Assembly (NCBI RefSeq): GCF_008932245.1
Contig: NZ_CP034909.1
Coordinates: 186,001-250,000, forward strand
Reading direction: 5' to 3'
Source of the DNA: Sinorhizobium alkalisoli
GTDB taxonomy: Bacteria > Pseudomonadota > Alphaproteobacteria > Rhizobiales > Rhizobiaceae
Length of the DNA: 64,000 bases
The translations under genes were made by a program, and so were the position numbers. Shown one piece after another: positions 17,018 to 25,907 of this stretch; position 1 is the stretch's first letter, and each line of letters opens with the position of its first letter. The notes below the pieces were generated by a model, which saw nothing but the letters and a program-made list of their open reading frames with translations, was not told where the DNA came from and did not search any database.

Positions 17018-18205
17018 GTGAAGCGAGTGACTGCCCTTCTGATCTGTACCGCGCTTGCGGGATGTCAGGCCGTACCGGGAGAGGGGCCTCTAACGACTGA
17101 TATCGTTGCGGAAGCAGGGCAGTCCGGCGCGGCGATCGGCAGGAAGAACGCCACCGTTTTCGATATTGTCGACGTCGATGGACAATCCGCCCGGCTCGTT
17201 TCCGATTATGTGGCGACGACGCTCAGCCGCCGCTTTGGAATAGGCGGCGGCGTCGGCCAGGTCGTCATCGGTGTCGGCGATCAGCTGAAGGTCACGATCT
17301 TCGAGGCGGGCAGCGACGGCCTGTTTTCCACAACCGAATCGAAGCAGACGAGCATCGATCTCGTCGTCCAGCCGGACGGCAAGGCTGCCATTCCGTATGT
17401 CGGCTCGGTCCGGTTCGCCGGCCTGACGCTCGAGCAGGCACGCCAGGCCATTCTCGAGGCCCTCAGGCAGAAAGCGGTGGAACCGGACGTCATCGTGACG
17501 AGCACGTCGACTGCCTCGCGCATCGTCACCGTTTCAGGGGCGGTCGGTCGTCCATCGGTCGTGCCGCTCAATCTCGTCAGTGAGACCATCAACGAGGTAA
17601 TCGCCAAGGCGGGCGGACCCTCGGCGCAGCCCTACGAGACCTATGTCACGCTCGTGCGCGGCAAGAAGACCGGAACGGTCCTCCTGAAGTCGATCATCGA
17701 AAGCCCATCGGAGAACATTCACGTCAAGCCGGGCGACCAGATCTTCGTGACCCGCGATCCGCGCACCTTCACGATTCTTGGCCAGGTGCGGCTTAACAAG
17801 CGCGTCGAGTTCGGTTCCAACGATCTCAACCTGCTGGAGGCCGTTGCGCTTGGTGGCGGTGGTTCCGATCGGACGGTCGATGCCAAGGGCTATTTCGTCT
17901 TCCGTTACGAGGAACCGGACATCGTCATGAGTCTGTTCGGCCAGGAGCGATTCCATGCCATGCTCAAGAAAGGCATGAAGCCCGACAGCGTCGGCCGTTA
18001 CCCGCTCGTCTATCGCTTCGATATGACGAATCCCGACAGCCTGATCGTCGGCCAGACTTTCCCGATCAAGAACCGCGATGTGATCTATGCATCGCGCCAC
18101 CCCTCGGTCGATATCACCAAATTCATGGACTTCATCGCAAGACCCATCGGAATTGCAAATTCCGGAGTCAACATCGCCGACAATATCAACGATCTCGGCA
18201 ACTGA
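17018..18205 (+). CDS. rkpU: Outer-membrane polysaccharide export lipoprotein RkpU (Wza/KpsD-type OPX)
   Basis: A 395-residue lipoprotein that should form the outer-membrane or periplasmic exit for capsule. The GTG start at 17018 (17015 is equivalent) gives a short signal peptide, KRVTALLICTALAGC, ending in a clear lipobox LAGC; the longer frame upstream lacks any signal. The polysaccharide-export domain follows (VGDQLKVTIFEAG, residues about 90-190, with YVGSVRFAGLT), then SLBB-like repeats (VSGAVGRPSVVPLN and ILGQVRLNKRVEF). It diverges from rkpA. The name follows the rkpU-rkpA-G-H-I-J-kpsF3 order described for S. fredii HH103; the OPX identity is from sequence, the capsule role from context. 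Confidence 0.85.
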   Translation: MKRVTALLICTALAGCQAVPGEGPLTTDIVAEAGQSGAAIGRKNATVFDIVDVDGQSARLVSDYVATTLSRRFGIGGGVGQVVIGVGDQLKVTIFEAGSDGLFSTTESKQTSIDLVVQPDGKAAIPYVGSVRFAGLTLEQARQAILEALRQKAVEPDVIVTSTSTASRIVTVSGAVGRPSVVPLNLVSETINEVIAKAGGPSAQPYETYVTLVRGKKTGTVLLKSIIESPSENIHVKPGDQIFVTRDPRTFTILGQVRLNKRVEFGSNDLNLLEAVALGGGGSDRTVDAKGYFVFRYEEPDIVMSLFGQERFHAMLKKGMKPDSVGRYPLVYRFDMTNPDSLIVGQTFPIKNRDVIYASRHPSVDITKFMDFIARPIGIANSGVNIADNINDLGN

Positions 18206-18383
18206 TAGCGGGCGCCCGCCTGGAGCAGGTGATCTCATCCATACCGGGCGAAATTCAATTCGCGGCGGATCATCGGCCGCGCCGTGAACATGCTTGCCGC
18301 CTCCCGCGTTCTATGATTGATCTTGCGTCCAAATCGATTTGCTGATCGCGAACACGGGATTCGCCGGATCGAGAGGAGGGACC

Positions 18384-18983
18384 ATGGCCGAAGACGCCTT
18401 GATCGTCATCGATATGCAGAACGACTTTTGCCCTGGCGGAGCACTTGCGGTCGAGGGCGGCGACGAGATCGTGCCGGTGGTGAATCGCCTGATCGAACGG
18501 GCCCGGCACGTCATCCTGACCCAGGACTGGCACCCGCCCGGTCATTCGAGCTTCGCCTCCAGCCATCCCGGCAAGGCCCCCTTCGAGACGATCTCGATGC
18601 CCTATGGCGAGCAGACGCTCTGGCCGGAGCATTGTGTTCAGGGCAGCGCCGGTGCCGATTTCCATCCCGGGCTGCGGTGGACTTCGGCGGAGCTGGTTGT
18701 GCGCAAAGGCTTCCGCGCCGAAATCGACAGCTATTCCGCATTTTTCGAGAACGATCACAAAACGCCTACGGGGTTGGCGGGCTGTCTTCGCGAGCGCGGT
18801 ATCACGAAATTGCAGCTTTGCGGTCTCGCGACCGATTTCTGTGTCGCCTTTTCCGCGCTCGATGCCGTCGCGCAGGGCTTTTCGACATCGGTCGTGCTCG
18901 ACGCCTGCCGCGGAATCGACCTGAACGGGTCGCTTGCGGCGATGATTGAGCGCATGCGCCAGGCCGGCGTGCAGGTCGGCTAG
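18384..18983 (+). CDS. pncA: Nicotinamidase PncA
   Basis: It hydrolyses nicotinamide to nicotinate and ammonia in the cytoplasm for NAD salvage. The 199-residue protein shows the catalytic triad of the family: Asp10 (VIDMQNDFCPGGAL), Lys108 (VVRKGFRAEIDSYSAF) and Cys153 (GLATDFCVAF). Metal ligands are in TQDWHPPGH (Asp48, His50, His54). ATG 18384 follows GAGGAGGG at ideal distance, so the longer frame upstream is rejected. It lies 131 bases before pncB on the same strand, the next enzyme of the pathway, which points to a two-gene salvage operon. Confidence 0.95.
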   Translation: MAEDALIVIDMQNDFCPGGALAVEGGDEIVPVVNRLIERARHVILTQDWHPPGHSSFASSHPGKAPFETISMPYGEQTLWPEHCVQGSAGADFHPGLRWTSAELVVRKGFRAEIDSYSAFFENDHKTPTGLAGCLRERGITKLQLCGLATDFCVAFSALDAVAQGFSTSVVLDACRGIDLNGSLAAMIERMRQAGVQVG

Positions 18984-19114
18984 GGCTCTGACCCAGTGAT
19001 GCCGGGCGCGAGGGCGAATGTACCCCTTGACCTCCGTCCGCTTTGGCTGACACGAATCGATCACCGGGTTTAGAATCGCTCGACCGTGGTGATCCGAAGG
19101 GAGTATTCTCGCAG

Positions 19115-20419
19115 ATGCCTAAGACCGATATTGCGCGGCGGGTCTACAACCATACCTGGAAGCTCGATCCCATTATCCGCAGCCTGCTGGACACGGACTT
19201 CTATAAACTTCTGATGCTGCAGATGATATGGCAGCTCTATCCGGACGTCGACGCGACCTTCTCGCTGATCAACCGTACCAGGACCGTGCGGCTAGCCGAG
19301 GAAATCGACGAGCAGGAATTGCGCGACCAGCTCGAACATGCGCGCAGCCTGCGCTTCACCAAGAAGGAGATGATCTGGCTGGCAGGTAACACGTTTTACG
19401 GCCGCAAGCAGATATTCTCCCCGGATTTCCTCGCCTGGCTCGCCAAGTTCCGCCTGCCCGATTATGAGCTGTCGCGGCGCGATGGCCAGTTCGAGCTGAA
19501 TTTCCGTGGCCGCTGGGTGGAAACGACCATGTGGGAAATCCCGGCGCTCGCGATCATCAACGAATTGCGTTCGCGTGCGGCGATGAAGGGTCTCGGTCCC
19601 TTCACGCTCGATGTGCTCTATGCACGAGCCAAGGCCAAGATGTGGTCGAAGGTCGAGCGTCTCAGGCAATATCCCAACCTGCGCATTTCAGACTTCGGCA
19701 CGCGCCGTCGCCACAGCTTCCTGTGGCAGCGCTGGTGCGTCGAGGCGCTGAAGGAGGGCATTGGCGCGTCCTTCACGGGCTCGAGCAACGTGCTTCTCGC
19801 CATGGATACCGATCTCGAAGCGCTTGGCACCAATGCGCACGAGCTGCCGATGGTGGCGGCGGCACTCGCACGCGACGACAAAGAACTCGCCGCCGCGCCT
19901 TACAAGGTGCTGCAGGACTGGAACCGGCTTTATGGTGGCAACCTCTTGATCGTATTACCGGATTCCTTCGGCACCGCGGCATTCTTGCGCAATGCGCCGG
20001 GTTGGGTGGCGGACTGGACCGGTTTCCGGCCGGACAGCGCCCCGCCGATCGAAGGCGGTGAGAAGATTATTGCTTGGTGGGAGAAGATGGGTCGCGACCC
20101 CCGCGAAAAGCTCTTGATCTTCTCCGACGGGCTGGATGTCGACACCATCATCAGGACCTATTGCCATTTCGAAGGCCGCGTGCGCATGAGCTTCGGCTGG
20201 GGAACCAACCTGACCAATGATTTCGCCGGGTGCGCCCCGACGGAGATCGGCGGCCTCTATCCGATCTCGATCGTCTGCAAGGTCAGCGAAGCCAATGGCC
20301 GACCGGCCGTCAAGCTCTCCGACAATCCGCGCAAGGTCATCGGCGATCCCGCTGAAGTGGAGCGCTACCTGAAATTCTTCGGAACGGAGGATTTCGTCGA
20401 ACAGACCGTCCGGGTTTGA
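19115..20419 (+). CDS. pncB: Nicotinate phosphoribosyltransferase PncB
   Basis: It makes nicotinate mononucleotide from nicotinate and PRPP, with ATP use, in the Preiss-Handler branch of NAD synthesis. The 434-residue product has the family landmarks [13 protein letters not shown] near the N-terminus, [19 protein letters not shown], and the C-terminal [11 protein letters not shown] phosphate-binding region. Start ATG 19115 ([12 protein letters not shown]) is preferred because AAGGGAG lies upstream and the preceding in-frame residues are not like the family. It follows pncA, so substrate passes directly from one gene product to the next. Confidence 0.95.
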   Translation: MPKTDIARRVYNHTWKLDPIIRSLLDTDFYKLLMLQMIWQLYPDVDATFSLINRTRTVRLAEEIDEQELRDQLEHARSLRFTKKEMIWLAGNTFYGRKQIFSPDFLAWLAKFRLPDYELSRRDGQFELNFRGRWVETTMWEIPALAIINELRSRAAMKGLGPFTLDVLYARAKAKMWSKVERLRQYPNLRISDFGTRRRHSFLWQRWCVEALKEGIGASFTGSSNVLLAMDTDLEALGTNAHELPMVAAALARDDKELAAAPYKVLQDWNRLYGGNLLIVLPDSFGTAAFLRNAPGWVADWTGFRPDSAPPIEGGEKIIAWWEKMGRDPREKLLIFSDGLDVDTIIRTYCHFEGRVRMSFGWGTNLTNDFAGCAPTEIGGLYPISIVCKVSEANGRPAVKLSDNPRKVIGDPAEVERYLKFFGTEDFVEQTVRV

Positions 20420-20760
20420 CCGGCCTCACGCTTAGCGTGTCCTGCTCCTGAACTGACACGGTCCATTCCAGCGGAGATACAGGCAATGCGAATATCCGCG
20501 ATCGCCCAGTCAAATAGGGCCATGGAAGCTTGATCTCGCGTCAAGGTCGTGAAGGTTCAATCCAAAGTGCTACAGCGACCTTTGCGCGTCTAATATGGCG
20601 CGCGACGCTGTAGGGGGGCGCTGTAAGGTCCGGGGGAAGCGACGGAAATCCGCACATTTCCTCCAATCATATGACTTATTGAGGCGCCTCACTATTTTCT
20701 TGAATTTCGTTCGAAATACCCCATGATGGCGCACATTGAGGTACACCTTGGGAGGGGTTC
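20420..20760. other. Intergenic region with a RIME-like half repeat
   Basis: No gene is seen. It holds the palindromic repeat at 20553-20613 and, before the GTG at 20761, a purine-rich GGGAGGGG Shine-Dalgarno. Confidence 0.6.
20553..20613 (-). repeat. RIME-like palindromic repeat, half copy
   Basis: CAAAGTGCTACAGCGACC, then TTTGCGCGTC and GGCGCGCGACGCTGTAG. It is the reverse orientation of the first half of the full copy at 21319-21423, including the caaagtgc link. Confidence 0.75.
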
Positions 20761-20973
20761 GTGCGTCAAACCTATTCACCGGATGACGTGGATGTCATGC
20801 GCGGAGCGCTCGACATCTGGTGCGCTCTGCACAATGTCGGGAAAGATGGCGCGGAGGCCAACCGGGCAGCCCGGCGGATCCTCGACCTGATGGATCAGAA
20901 GAAGTGCTCCTGCCACGAGCTCCTGGCCCGCATGGGAGACTTCATGCCGGCCCAGCATCACCAGCTTTCCTGA
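20761..20973 (+). CDS. Hypothetical small protein, 70 aa
   Basis: A 70-residue soluble protein of unknown function starting at GTG 20761, directly behind GGGAGGGG. It begins MRQTYSPDDVDVMRGALD and contains a helical WCALHNVG segment and a CSCHELLARMG pair of cysteines near residue 50, followed by a His-rich end (PAQHHQLS). The two cysteines and histidines could bind metal but no known motif is matched. It stands alone between a repeat and a small membrane-protein gene on the other strand. Confidence 0.6.
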   Translation: MRQTYSPDDVDVMRGALDIWCALHNVGKDGAEANRAARRILDLMDQKKCSCHELLARMGDFMPAQHHQLS

Positions 20974-21136
20974 TAGATAGCGGCTTTCGGCCAGCTCAGC
21001 TTGTAGCAGGTATGCGGAAGAGACTTGCGCTTTTCCGCCTGCGGACGGCCGGCAAAGCGTAGACGCCGAGGCCGGGGGAGTTTCCTCGTAGGTCAGGCGG
21101 TGCTGCCTCGAGCCGAGCGCCGTTCGCGCGAGATCG

Positions 21137-21289
21137 TCAGCGCGGTATGGAAGAGGTGATTTCGCCCGAAACGGCGGCGTTCGCTTCCGTCCTGTATTGG
21201 GACAGGGCGAGATGCAGGATGCCGCTGACCATGATCGAGACAACAAGAACGGCAATAGTGGCGCCAACACCCGATTTGATCATATCCAT
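21137..21289 (-). CDS. Small membrane protein, 50 aa
   Basis: Reading leftward from ATG 21289 (or the second ATG at 21283, which is better spaced from AAGGA) gives 50 residues ending at the TGA complement 21137-21139. The product has one clear membrane segment, VGATIAVLVVSIMVSGILHL, after a short MDMIKSG start, then a polar tail with QYRTEANAAVSGE. The function is unknown. The composition, single helix and ribosome binding site argue that it is a real short gene missed by length cut-offs. Confidence 0.5.
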   Translation of the reverse strand: MDMIKSGVGATIAVLVVSIMVSGILHLALSQYRTEANAAVSGEITSSIPR

Positions 21290-21318
21290 GTCCTTCAGAA
21301 CGCAAGAATTGCGGGGCT

Positions 21319-21423
21319 CTACAGCGCCGCGCGTCTTAAGAGACGCGCTAAGGTCGCCGTAGCACTTTGAAGTTGCTGCACGTCTTTGCCTTAAATTGAG
21401 ATCGATTTCAGGAGACGTGCAGT
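21319..21423 (+). repeat. RIME-like interspersed mosaic element, full copy
   Basis: Two palindromes joined by GTAGCACTTTGAAGTTGC. The first is CTACAGCGCCGCGCGTC with GACGCGCTAAGGTCGCC(G)TAG; the second is TGCACGTCTTTGCC with GGAGACGTGCA around an AT-rich centre. Length is about 105 bp, as expected for the rhizobial RIME1-type element. Confidence 0.8.
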
Positions 21424-21494
21424 GGCCCCCAAAGAACGCTCAATGGAGATAATCCTGTGGCAGTGATCCGTCTGTTCCCCGCGTAACTCAGGAT

Positions 21495-21590
21495 ATGGTT
21501 AAGAATGTCTTGATCCAGATCTGCACGCAGGATGCGTGGCCGAAGGTCCACACCGAGGCCGAAGTCGCCGCCTATTGCCCCTGGCGATGA
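21495..21590 (+). CDS. Doubtful small ORF, 31 aa
   Basis: ATG 21495 to TGA 21588-21590 with a weak CAGGA upstream. The product has two cysteines and two tryptophans (ICTQDAWP and YCPWR) and codon use like the neighbourhood. It may be a gene remnant. No family is recognised. Confidence 0.2.
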   Translation: MVKNVLIQICTQDAWPKVHTEAEVAAYCPWR

Positions 21591-21670
21591 GGCGCGATCA
21601 CGTTTCGGACATCTTCCTGGCAACCACTCGCCGGCAATTGCGTTATGCGCGAGAGCCCAGGGAGACCTTT

Positions 21671-21936
21671 ATGAAGAAAATCGGGACAATCGTCGCGGTA
21701 CTTGCGACTGTTTCCGGTCAGATGGGGACGGCGGCCGCCGAAGCCTGAACGACGAAAGCGGTCACGGCAGATGGTCGCCGCGGTACGAGGAGCACCCCCG
21801 TCGTTTTTATCGCGAGCATCGCCACCAGCGACGCGGCAATTGCAAGATCGAGCGCAAGTGGGACAAGGACGAATATAAGGAAGAGATCAAGTGCAAGCGC
21901 GGCCGTCGGGTTCCCGTCTATTATGACGTATACTGA
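21671..21936 (+). pseudogene. Frameshifted small exported protein with a cysteine pair
   Basis: ATG 21671 starts a normal signal peptide, MKKIGTIVAVLATVS..., but the frame stops at 21746-21748 right after the GTAAAEA cleavage region. The next frame, open across the stop to TGA 21936, encodes what looks like the mature protein: a His/Arg/Tyr-rich basic stretch (YEEHPRRFYREHRHQ), then NCKIERKWDKDEYKEEIKCK with two cysteines, ending VPVYYDVY. Signal and mature parts join only with a one-step frame change. It is either a pseudogene, a sequencing error or programmed frameshifting. Small basic exported proteins of this style are common in rhizobia. Confidence 0.6.
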
Positions 21937-21958
21937 TGTCTCTGCGCATCGCCGCTAA

Positions 21959-22050
21959 TACAGCGCCGCGCGTATTATCGGACGCGCGAAGGTCGGTGTA
22001 GCACTTTGAGCTGCTGCATGTCTTTGCCCTTAGGTCGAGGTAGATGCAGT
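21959..22050 (+). repeat. RIME-like element, second palindrome degenerate
   Basis: TACAGCGCCGCGCGTAT with GGACGCGCGAAGG, then GTGTAGCACTTTGAGCTGC and a shortened second arm ending GATGCAG. It ends 27 bases before the penicillin-binding protein gene. Confidence 0.75.
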
Positions 22051-22077
22051 AGGGGAACTGGCGGATCGAGAGCTCGG

Positions 22078-24339
22078 ATGGCGGAAAGCGATGTCGCAAA
22101 GGAAAGCGGTGAGGAGGCCCCCGGAGCGGACGTGCCTCGGCCCGACCGTCGGCTTCGCTCCGGTAGGGCGGAGCCTTCGGCATTCACAAAGACGAAGAAG
22201 GCACTTGCCGAACTGGGGCGCGCGGTCGTCAGGCTCGGCCGGGCTCTGCGCGTGGAAGTACCGGCAGCGACCCGTCAAGCCATCGGAAAATCCGGCGCTC
22301 GGGGCGTCGCTTTCCGGAAGCGGCAGAAGAAAGCCCTTTCTTCCGAGGCGAAGCCCGCGGCCGCGCCGGCAGCGCCTTCGGTGCAGATGTGGCCGAGGGG
22401 CGCCGGCCGCGGACTGGATCCGGTTGCCGGGCCCGGCCGTGGCGTCACGCGATCGGTATTGGTGCGGCGTTTCCTGGTCGGAATCGCCGCGATACTGGTG
22501 TTTTTCACCACCGTTTTCGCCTGGGCGCTTTACGACGTTCCGTGGGGCGAAATTGCCGACGGATCGCGGAAACCTGTCGTCGTCCTTGAAACAGCCGATG
22601 GCAAGCCCCTCGTCAGCCAGGGACCGCTTCAGGGCCCCTACGCCGCACGAGAAGATTTCCCGACGCACCTGATCGATGCCGTCCTCGCCCGGGAGGATCG
22701 CCGTTTCTATGCGCATGCCGGCATCGACTTCCGGGGCATCGCCCGGGCGATCTACAGAAATCTCGGCGCCGGCGAGGTCATCGAGGGCGGCAGCACGATT
22801 ACGCAGCAATTGATAAAGATTCTCTATCTTGAGCGAGAGCGCACCTGGAAGCGAAAGATCCAGGAGGCGGTGATCGCCTTCTGGCTGGAGCGAAAGCTTG
22901 GCAAGGACGAGATTCTTGCGCGCTATCTGAACAACATCTATCTCGGGGCGGGGGCAACCGGCGTGCCGGCGGCCGCGCGCATCTATTTCGACAAGGACGT
23001 GCACGAGCTCAATGTCGGCGAGGCGGCGATACTCGCGGGCATCATCCGTGCTCCCTCGCAGCTCAATCCGCTCACCAATCCAGAGGGAGCCCGCCAGCAG
23101 GCGGAGCAGGTTCTTGCCGCCATGCGCGCTGGCGGCAAGATAACGCCGGAACAGGCGGAGGCGGCGCGCGCCGAATTCGCCAGCCTCCGGCCGTCGACGC
23201 CGGCGATCCGCTCGGGCAGTTGGTTCGCCGACTGGGTGATGCAGGATGCCCGCGAGCTCGCCGGACCCTATCGCGGCACGATCAAGGTCAGGACGACGAT
23301 GGTTCCGAGGCTGCAACGGATCGCCGAAAAAGTCGTCGCCGAAGCGCTCGAGCGGGAGGGCGAAAAGGCGGGAGTCTCGCAGGCGGCGCTCGTCGCCATG
23401 ACTCCGGAAGGGGCCGTCGTTGCGATGGTCGGCGGCCGTGATTATTCGAAAAGCACGTTCAATCGCGCCGCGTCGGCCATGCGCCAGCCCGGCTCGGCCT
23501 TCAAATTGTTCGTCTATTATGCCGCCCTGAAGGCTGGTCTGACCCCGTTCGATCCGATCGACGACGCGCCGGTCGAAATCAATGGCTGGTCGCCGGAGAA
23601 TTTCGGCGGCGGTTATAGTGGTCCGGTCAGCATCGCGGAAGCCTTCGCGCGGTCGTTGAATGCGGCGACCGTCGCCCTGGAGATGGAGGTCGGCATCGAC
23701 AGGGTCGTTGCCGCCGCGCGCGAACTCGGGATCGATGCCAAGCTTGTGGACACTCCAAGCCTTGCGCTGGGGTCGTCGGAAGTGAACCTGCTCGACCTGA
23801 CCGGCGCGTATGCATCGGTCCGCGCGGGCCGGGCGCCCATCGAGCCTTGGGGCATTGTCTTCGTGCATGCCGACGGCCAGCCGCGGGCCTTCCGGGTGGG
23901 ACCCTCCAAGCAGCCGACCATCGATATCGGCGAATACCGGCCGGATCTTGTCGGGATGCTGAGGCTCGTCGTCGAGCGCGGCACCGGCCGCGAAGCGCGC
24001 ATCGATGTGCCCGCCGCCGGCAAGACCGGCACCAGCCAGAACCATCGCGACGCCTGGTTCGTCGGCTTCACCGAGCCCCTCGTCGTCGGAGTCTGGGTCG
24101 GCAATGATGACGACACGCCCATGAAGGGCGTCACCGGCGGCAAGCTGCCGGCGCGCATCTGGCGGAATTTCATGACGGCCGCCCTGGCCGAAGGGGATCC
24201 CGAGGAGCCCGGTGCCCGGGTAGCCGGCTCGGCGCCCGCCTGCAACTTCCGCGCCTGCGCCCGCGCCTACCGCTCCTTCCGGCCGGATGATTGCACCTTC
24301 CAGCCCTATGATGGGCCGCGGCGGCTCTGCGAGAAGTAG
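22078..24339 (+). CDS. Bifunctional class A penicillin-binding protein with long cytosolic tail and BA14K-like C-terminus
   Basis: A 753-residue peptidoglycan synthase. Residues 1-130 are a basic, Ala/Lys/Pro-rich cytoplasmic tail, residues about 131-153 a membrane anchor (FLVGIAAILVFFTTVFAWAL), then the glycosyltransferase domain (AREDRRFYAHAGIDFRGIAR with the catalytic Glu, GGSTITQQLIK, LNNIYLG) and the transpeptidase domain (PGSAFK nucleophile motif, SLN, KTGTS). The end holds four cysteines, CNFRACARAYRSFRPDDC and YDGPRRLC, which resemble the rhizobial/Brucella BA14K motif. ATG 22078 is preferred; the upstream extension is repeat-derived. It is convergent with the CAP-domain gene. Confidence 0.92.
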   Translation: MAESDVAKESGEEAPGADVPRPDRRLRSGRAEPSAFTKTKKALAELGRAVVRLGRALRVEVPAATRQAIGKSGARGVAFRKRQKKALSSEAKPAAAPAAPSVQMWPRGAGRGLDPVAGPGRGVTRSVLVRRFLVGIAAILVFFTTVFAWALYDVPWGEIADGSRKPVVVLETADGKPLVSQGPLQGPYAAREDFPTHLIDAVLAREDRRFYAHAGIDFRGIARAIYRNLGAGEVIEGGSTITQQLIKILYLERERTWKRKIQEAVIAFWLERKLGKDEILARYLNNIYLGAGATGVPAAARIYFDKDVHELNVGEAAILAGIIRAPSQLNPLTNPEGARQQAEQVLAAMRAGGKITPEQAEAARAEFASLRPSTPAIRSGSWFADWVMQDARELAGPYRGTIKVRTTMVPRLQRIAEKVVAEALEREGEKAGVSQAALVAMTPEGAVVAMVGGRDYSKSTFNRAASAMRQPGSAFKLFVYYAALKAGLTPFDPIDDAPVEINGWSPENFGGGYSGPVSIAEAFARSLNAATVALEMEVGIDRVVAAARELGIDAKLVDTPSLALGSSEVNLLDLTGAYASVRAGRAPIEPWGIVFVHADGQPRAFRVGPSKQPTIDIGEYRPDLVGMLRLVVERGTGREARIDVPAAGKTGTSQNHRDAWFVGFTEPLVVGVWVGNDDDTPMKGVTGGKLPARIWRNFMTAALAEGDPEEPGARVAGSAPACNFRACARAYRSFRPDDCTFQPYDGPRRLCEK

Positions 24340-24364
24340 GCCGTGTCCCTGACTTCGGCTCAGG

Positions 24365-25342
24365 CTATTCCTGCCGCTTGCCCGCGACCGCAATCGCAAC
24401 CTTCCGTCCCTCACCGGTGGCAAGCATCGCAAATCCGAGATGGGTCGGCTCGGAACCAAGAAGCGCTGCCCGGTTCTTGGAATTTTCGAGCCATTGATCG
24501 ACGAAGTAACGGATATCGGCTCCGGTCGGCTGCGTGCCGCAGCCGCCGCAACCACCTGCTGCCACGGTGATCGTGCGCCACTCCCTTGCAGAACCGGAAG
24601 GCAGCAGCTCGAAAAAGCCGTCCGGCCGCTCCATGACCCTGTCGTCGGACAGGTCTTTTGGCAGGAGGCGCTGCGCAAGCGCATTGAGCGCCTCGCTCGT
24701 CTTCAAGCCCGCGCGGCCCTCCCGTTCACGTTCTGCGTTTATCAGACGCGCGGCCGCAGCAATCTGCTCCTTCGCCGAAAGCGCGACGGGCTCTTCGTCG
24801 GACTTCAGCGCCAATGGCATGCCCGGGCCGGCAAATGTTTGCACCGCAAATTGCCTGCCGCTCTCGCCGATGATGCCGAAGCCGAAGTCTTCCAGTCCCC
24901 TGGCGAGAATGTTCCTGCGATGTCCGGGACTGTTCATCCAGCCCTCGTGAAACTCGGAAACGCCCTCGGTCGTCGGCACGCTCGGGCAGCCGGTGCAGCG
25001 GGCGATGTTCTCTGCAACTTTTTCCCAGCGGCTCCCGCCGCGCTGGCGATAACGGTCACCGACCTCCTCACCTTCGGGAGCGGTATGGGAATAGTAGTTC
25101 CGCGCGAGCATGTCCTCCGCGTGGGCCTGCGCCGCGGAATTGAGTGTCTCCGTCAGGTGCAGTGGATCAAGACCATGCCGGCTGCGAGCCTCATTGACCA
25201 GGGCGAGCGCCTCGGCGCGCAGCGACGCCAGATCCCCCGTATCGCCGACCCGCGCCGCCGCGCCGAAGCAAAGCGGCAGCAGGATGGCTGCGACGACAAA
25301 GCCTAACCTCCGGGCGATTGAACTGGTGATCCAGCCCCTCAC
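24365..25342 (-). CDS. Exported CAP (SCP/PR-1) domain protein with a second degenerate CAP-like half
   Basis: A roughly 325-residue secreted or periplasmic protein. A signal peptide (RRLGFVVAAILLPLCFGAAA) is followed by a bacterial CAP domain: LVNEARSRHGLDPL, AQAHAEDMLARNYYSHTAPEG, AENIA and FHEGWMNSPGHRRNIL, the standard CAP signatures with His and Glu cavity residues. The second half (AARLINAEREREGRAGLK, ALNALAQRLLPKDL, VDQWLENSKNRAALL) repeats the same plan in weakened form with a CGGCG cysteine pair. The GTG start at 25342 has AGGAGG very close upstream; GTG 25366 is the alternative. Bacterial CAP proteins have unclear functions, some linked to the cell envelope. Confidence 0.85.
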   Translation of the reverse strand: MRGWITSSIARRLGFVVAAILLPLCFGAAARVGDTGDLASLRAEALALVNEARSRHGLDPLHLTETLNSAAQAHAEDMLARNYYSHTAPEGEEVGDRYRQRGGSRWEKVAENIARCTGCPSVPTTEGVSEFHEGWMNSPGHRRNILARGLEDFGFGIIGESGRQFAVQTFAGPGMPLALKSDEEPVALSAKEQIAAAARLINAEREREGRAGLKTSEALNALAQRLLPKDLSDDRVMERPDGFFELLPSGSAREWRTITVAAGGCGGCGTQPTGADIRYFVDQWLENSKNRAALLGSEPTHLGFAMLATGEGRKVAIAVAGKRQE

Positions 25343-25558
25343 GGACCTCCTCCTCTCGGCGCCCACAGCGGGCGTTCATTGGCGCGTACGAACCGCCCTC
25401 AGTCCTCGTGGCCACGCCTCATGGCAGGGGACGAACGCAAGTTTGCCGAAGATGTTCCCCTGGCAGAACCCGCGTGGCTCTATCCAGAGGAACCGATGGC
25501 CTCGCCGGCGGTTAATCCCCAACAGCGGGATGACGGCTCATCATTCGGAGAAATCGAC

Positions 25559-25822
25559 ATGCCTACCTATCATCGGCTTCCTGACCAGCCCGTGCCGGGC
25601 GCCGTAATCGTCAAGCTCTACCGTTCCGATGGTCAGGTGAGAGGTTATGTCCGGAAGGTCACCGATGCCTCGGAGGACGACACCATTTTCCCAGGCGAGG
25701 AAATGGGACCGGAGGATGCCTTGAAGCTGGCAAAGACCCACAGCCTGGGCGCAGCACCGATCTATGTCGAGCTTGCCGAAGGCGTCGAATGGGACCCGAA
25801 TTGGGGCGCAACGACCGGATGA
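25559..25822 (+). CDS. Conserved-looking hypothetical protein, 87 aa
   Basis: An acidic 87-residue soluble protein. ATG 25559 (MPTYHRLPDQPVPG) is preceded by GGAG eight bases upstream; the longer open frame to the left lacks a ribosome binding site. Predicted beta segments VIVKLYRSDGQVRGYVRKV and PIYVELAEGVEWDPNW flank an acidic helix (PEDALKLAKTHSLG). No catalytic motif or membrane segment is visible and I cannot name a function. Confidence 0.65.
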   Translation: MPTYHRLPDQPVPGAVIVKLYRSDGQVRGYVRKVTDASEDDTIFPGEEMGPEDALKLAKTHSLGAAPIYVELAEGVEWDPNWGATTG

Positions 25823-25907
25823 GGGTTGAATGGCTCCGGATGGCAAAGCGCTCCAACAAGCACAAGCCCATCGACCCGACAATGGCCCGATGCCAGCATG
25901 ACTGCCG

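Noticed and set aside
21319..22050. CRISPR-like array from repeated palindromes
   Set aside because: Copies are few, unequal, unspaced by regular spacers and match the interspersed RIME-type element; no cas gene is present.
22030..24684. 884-codon open frame on the minus strand opposite the penicillin-binding protein gene
   Set aside because: It has no protein-like features and runs through the stop regions of two well-supported genes; it is a GC-bias artefact.
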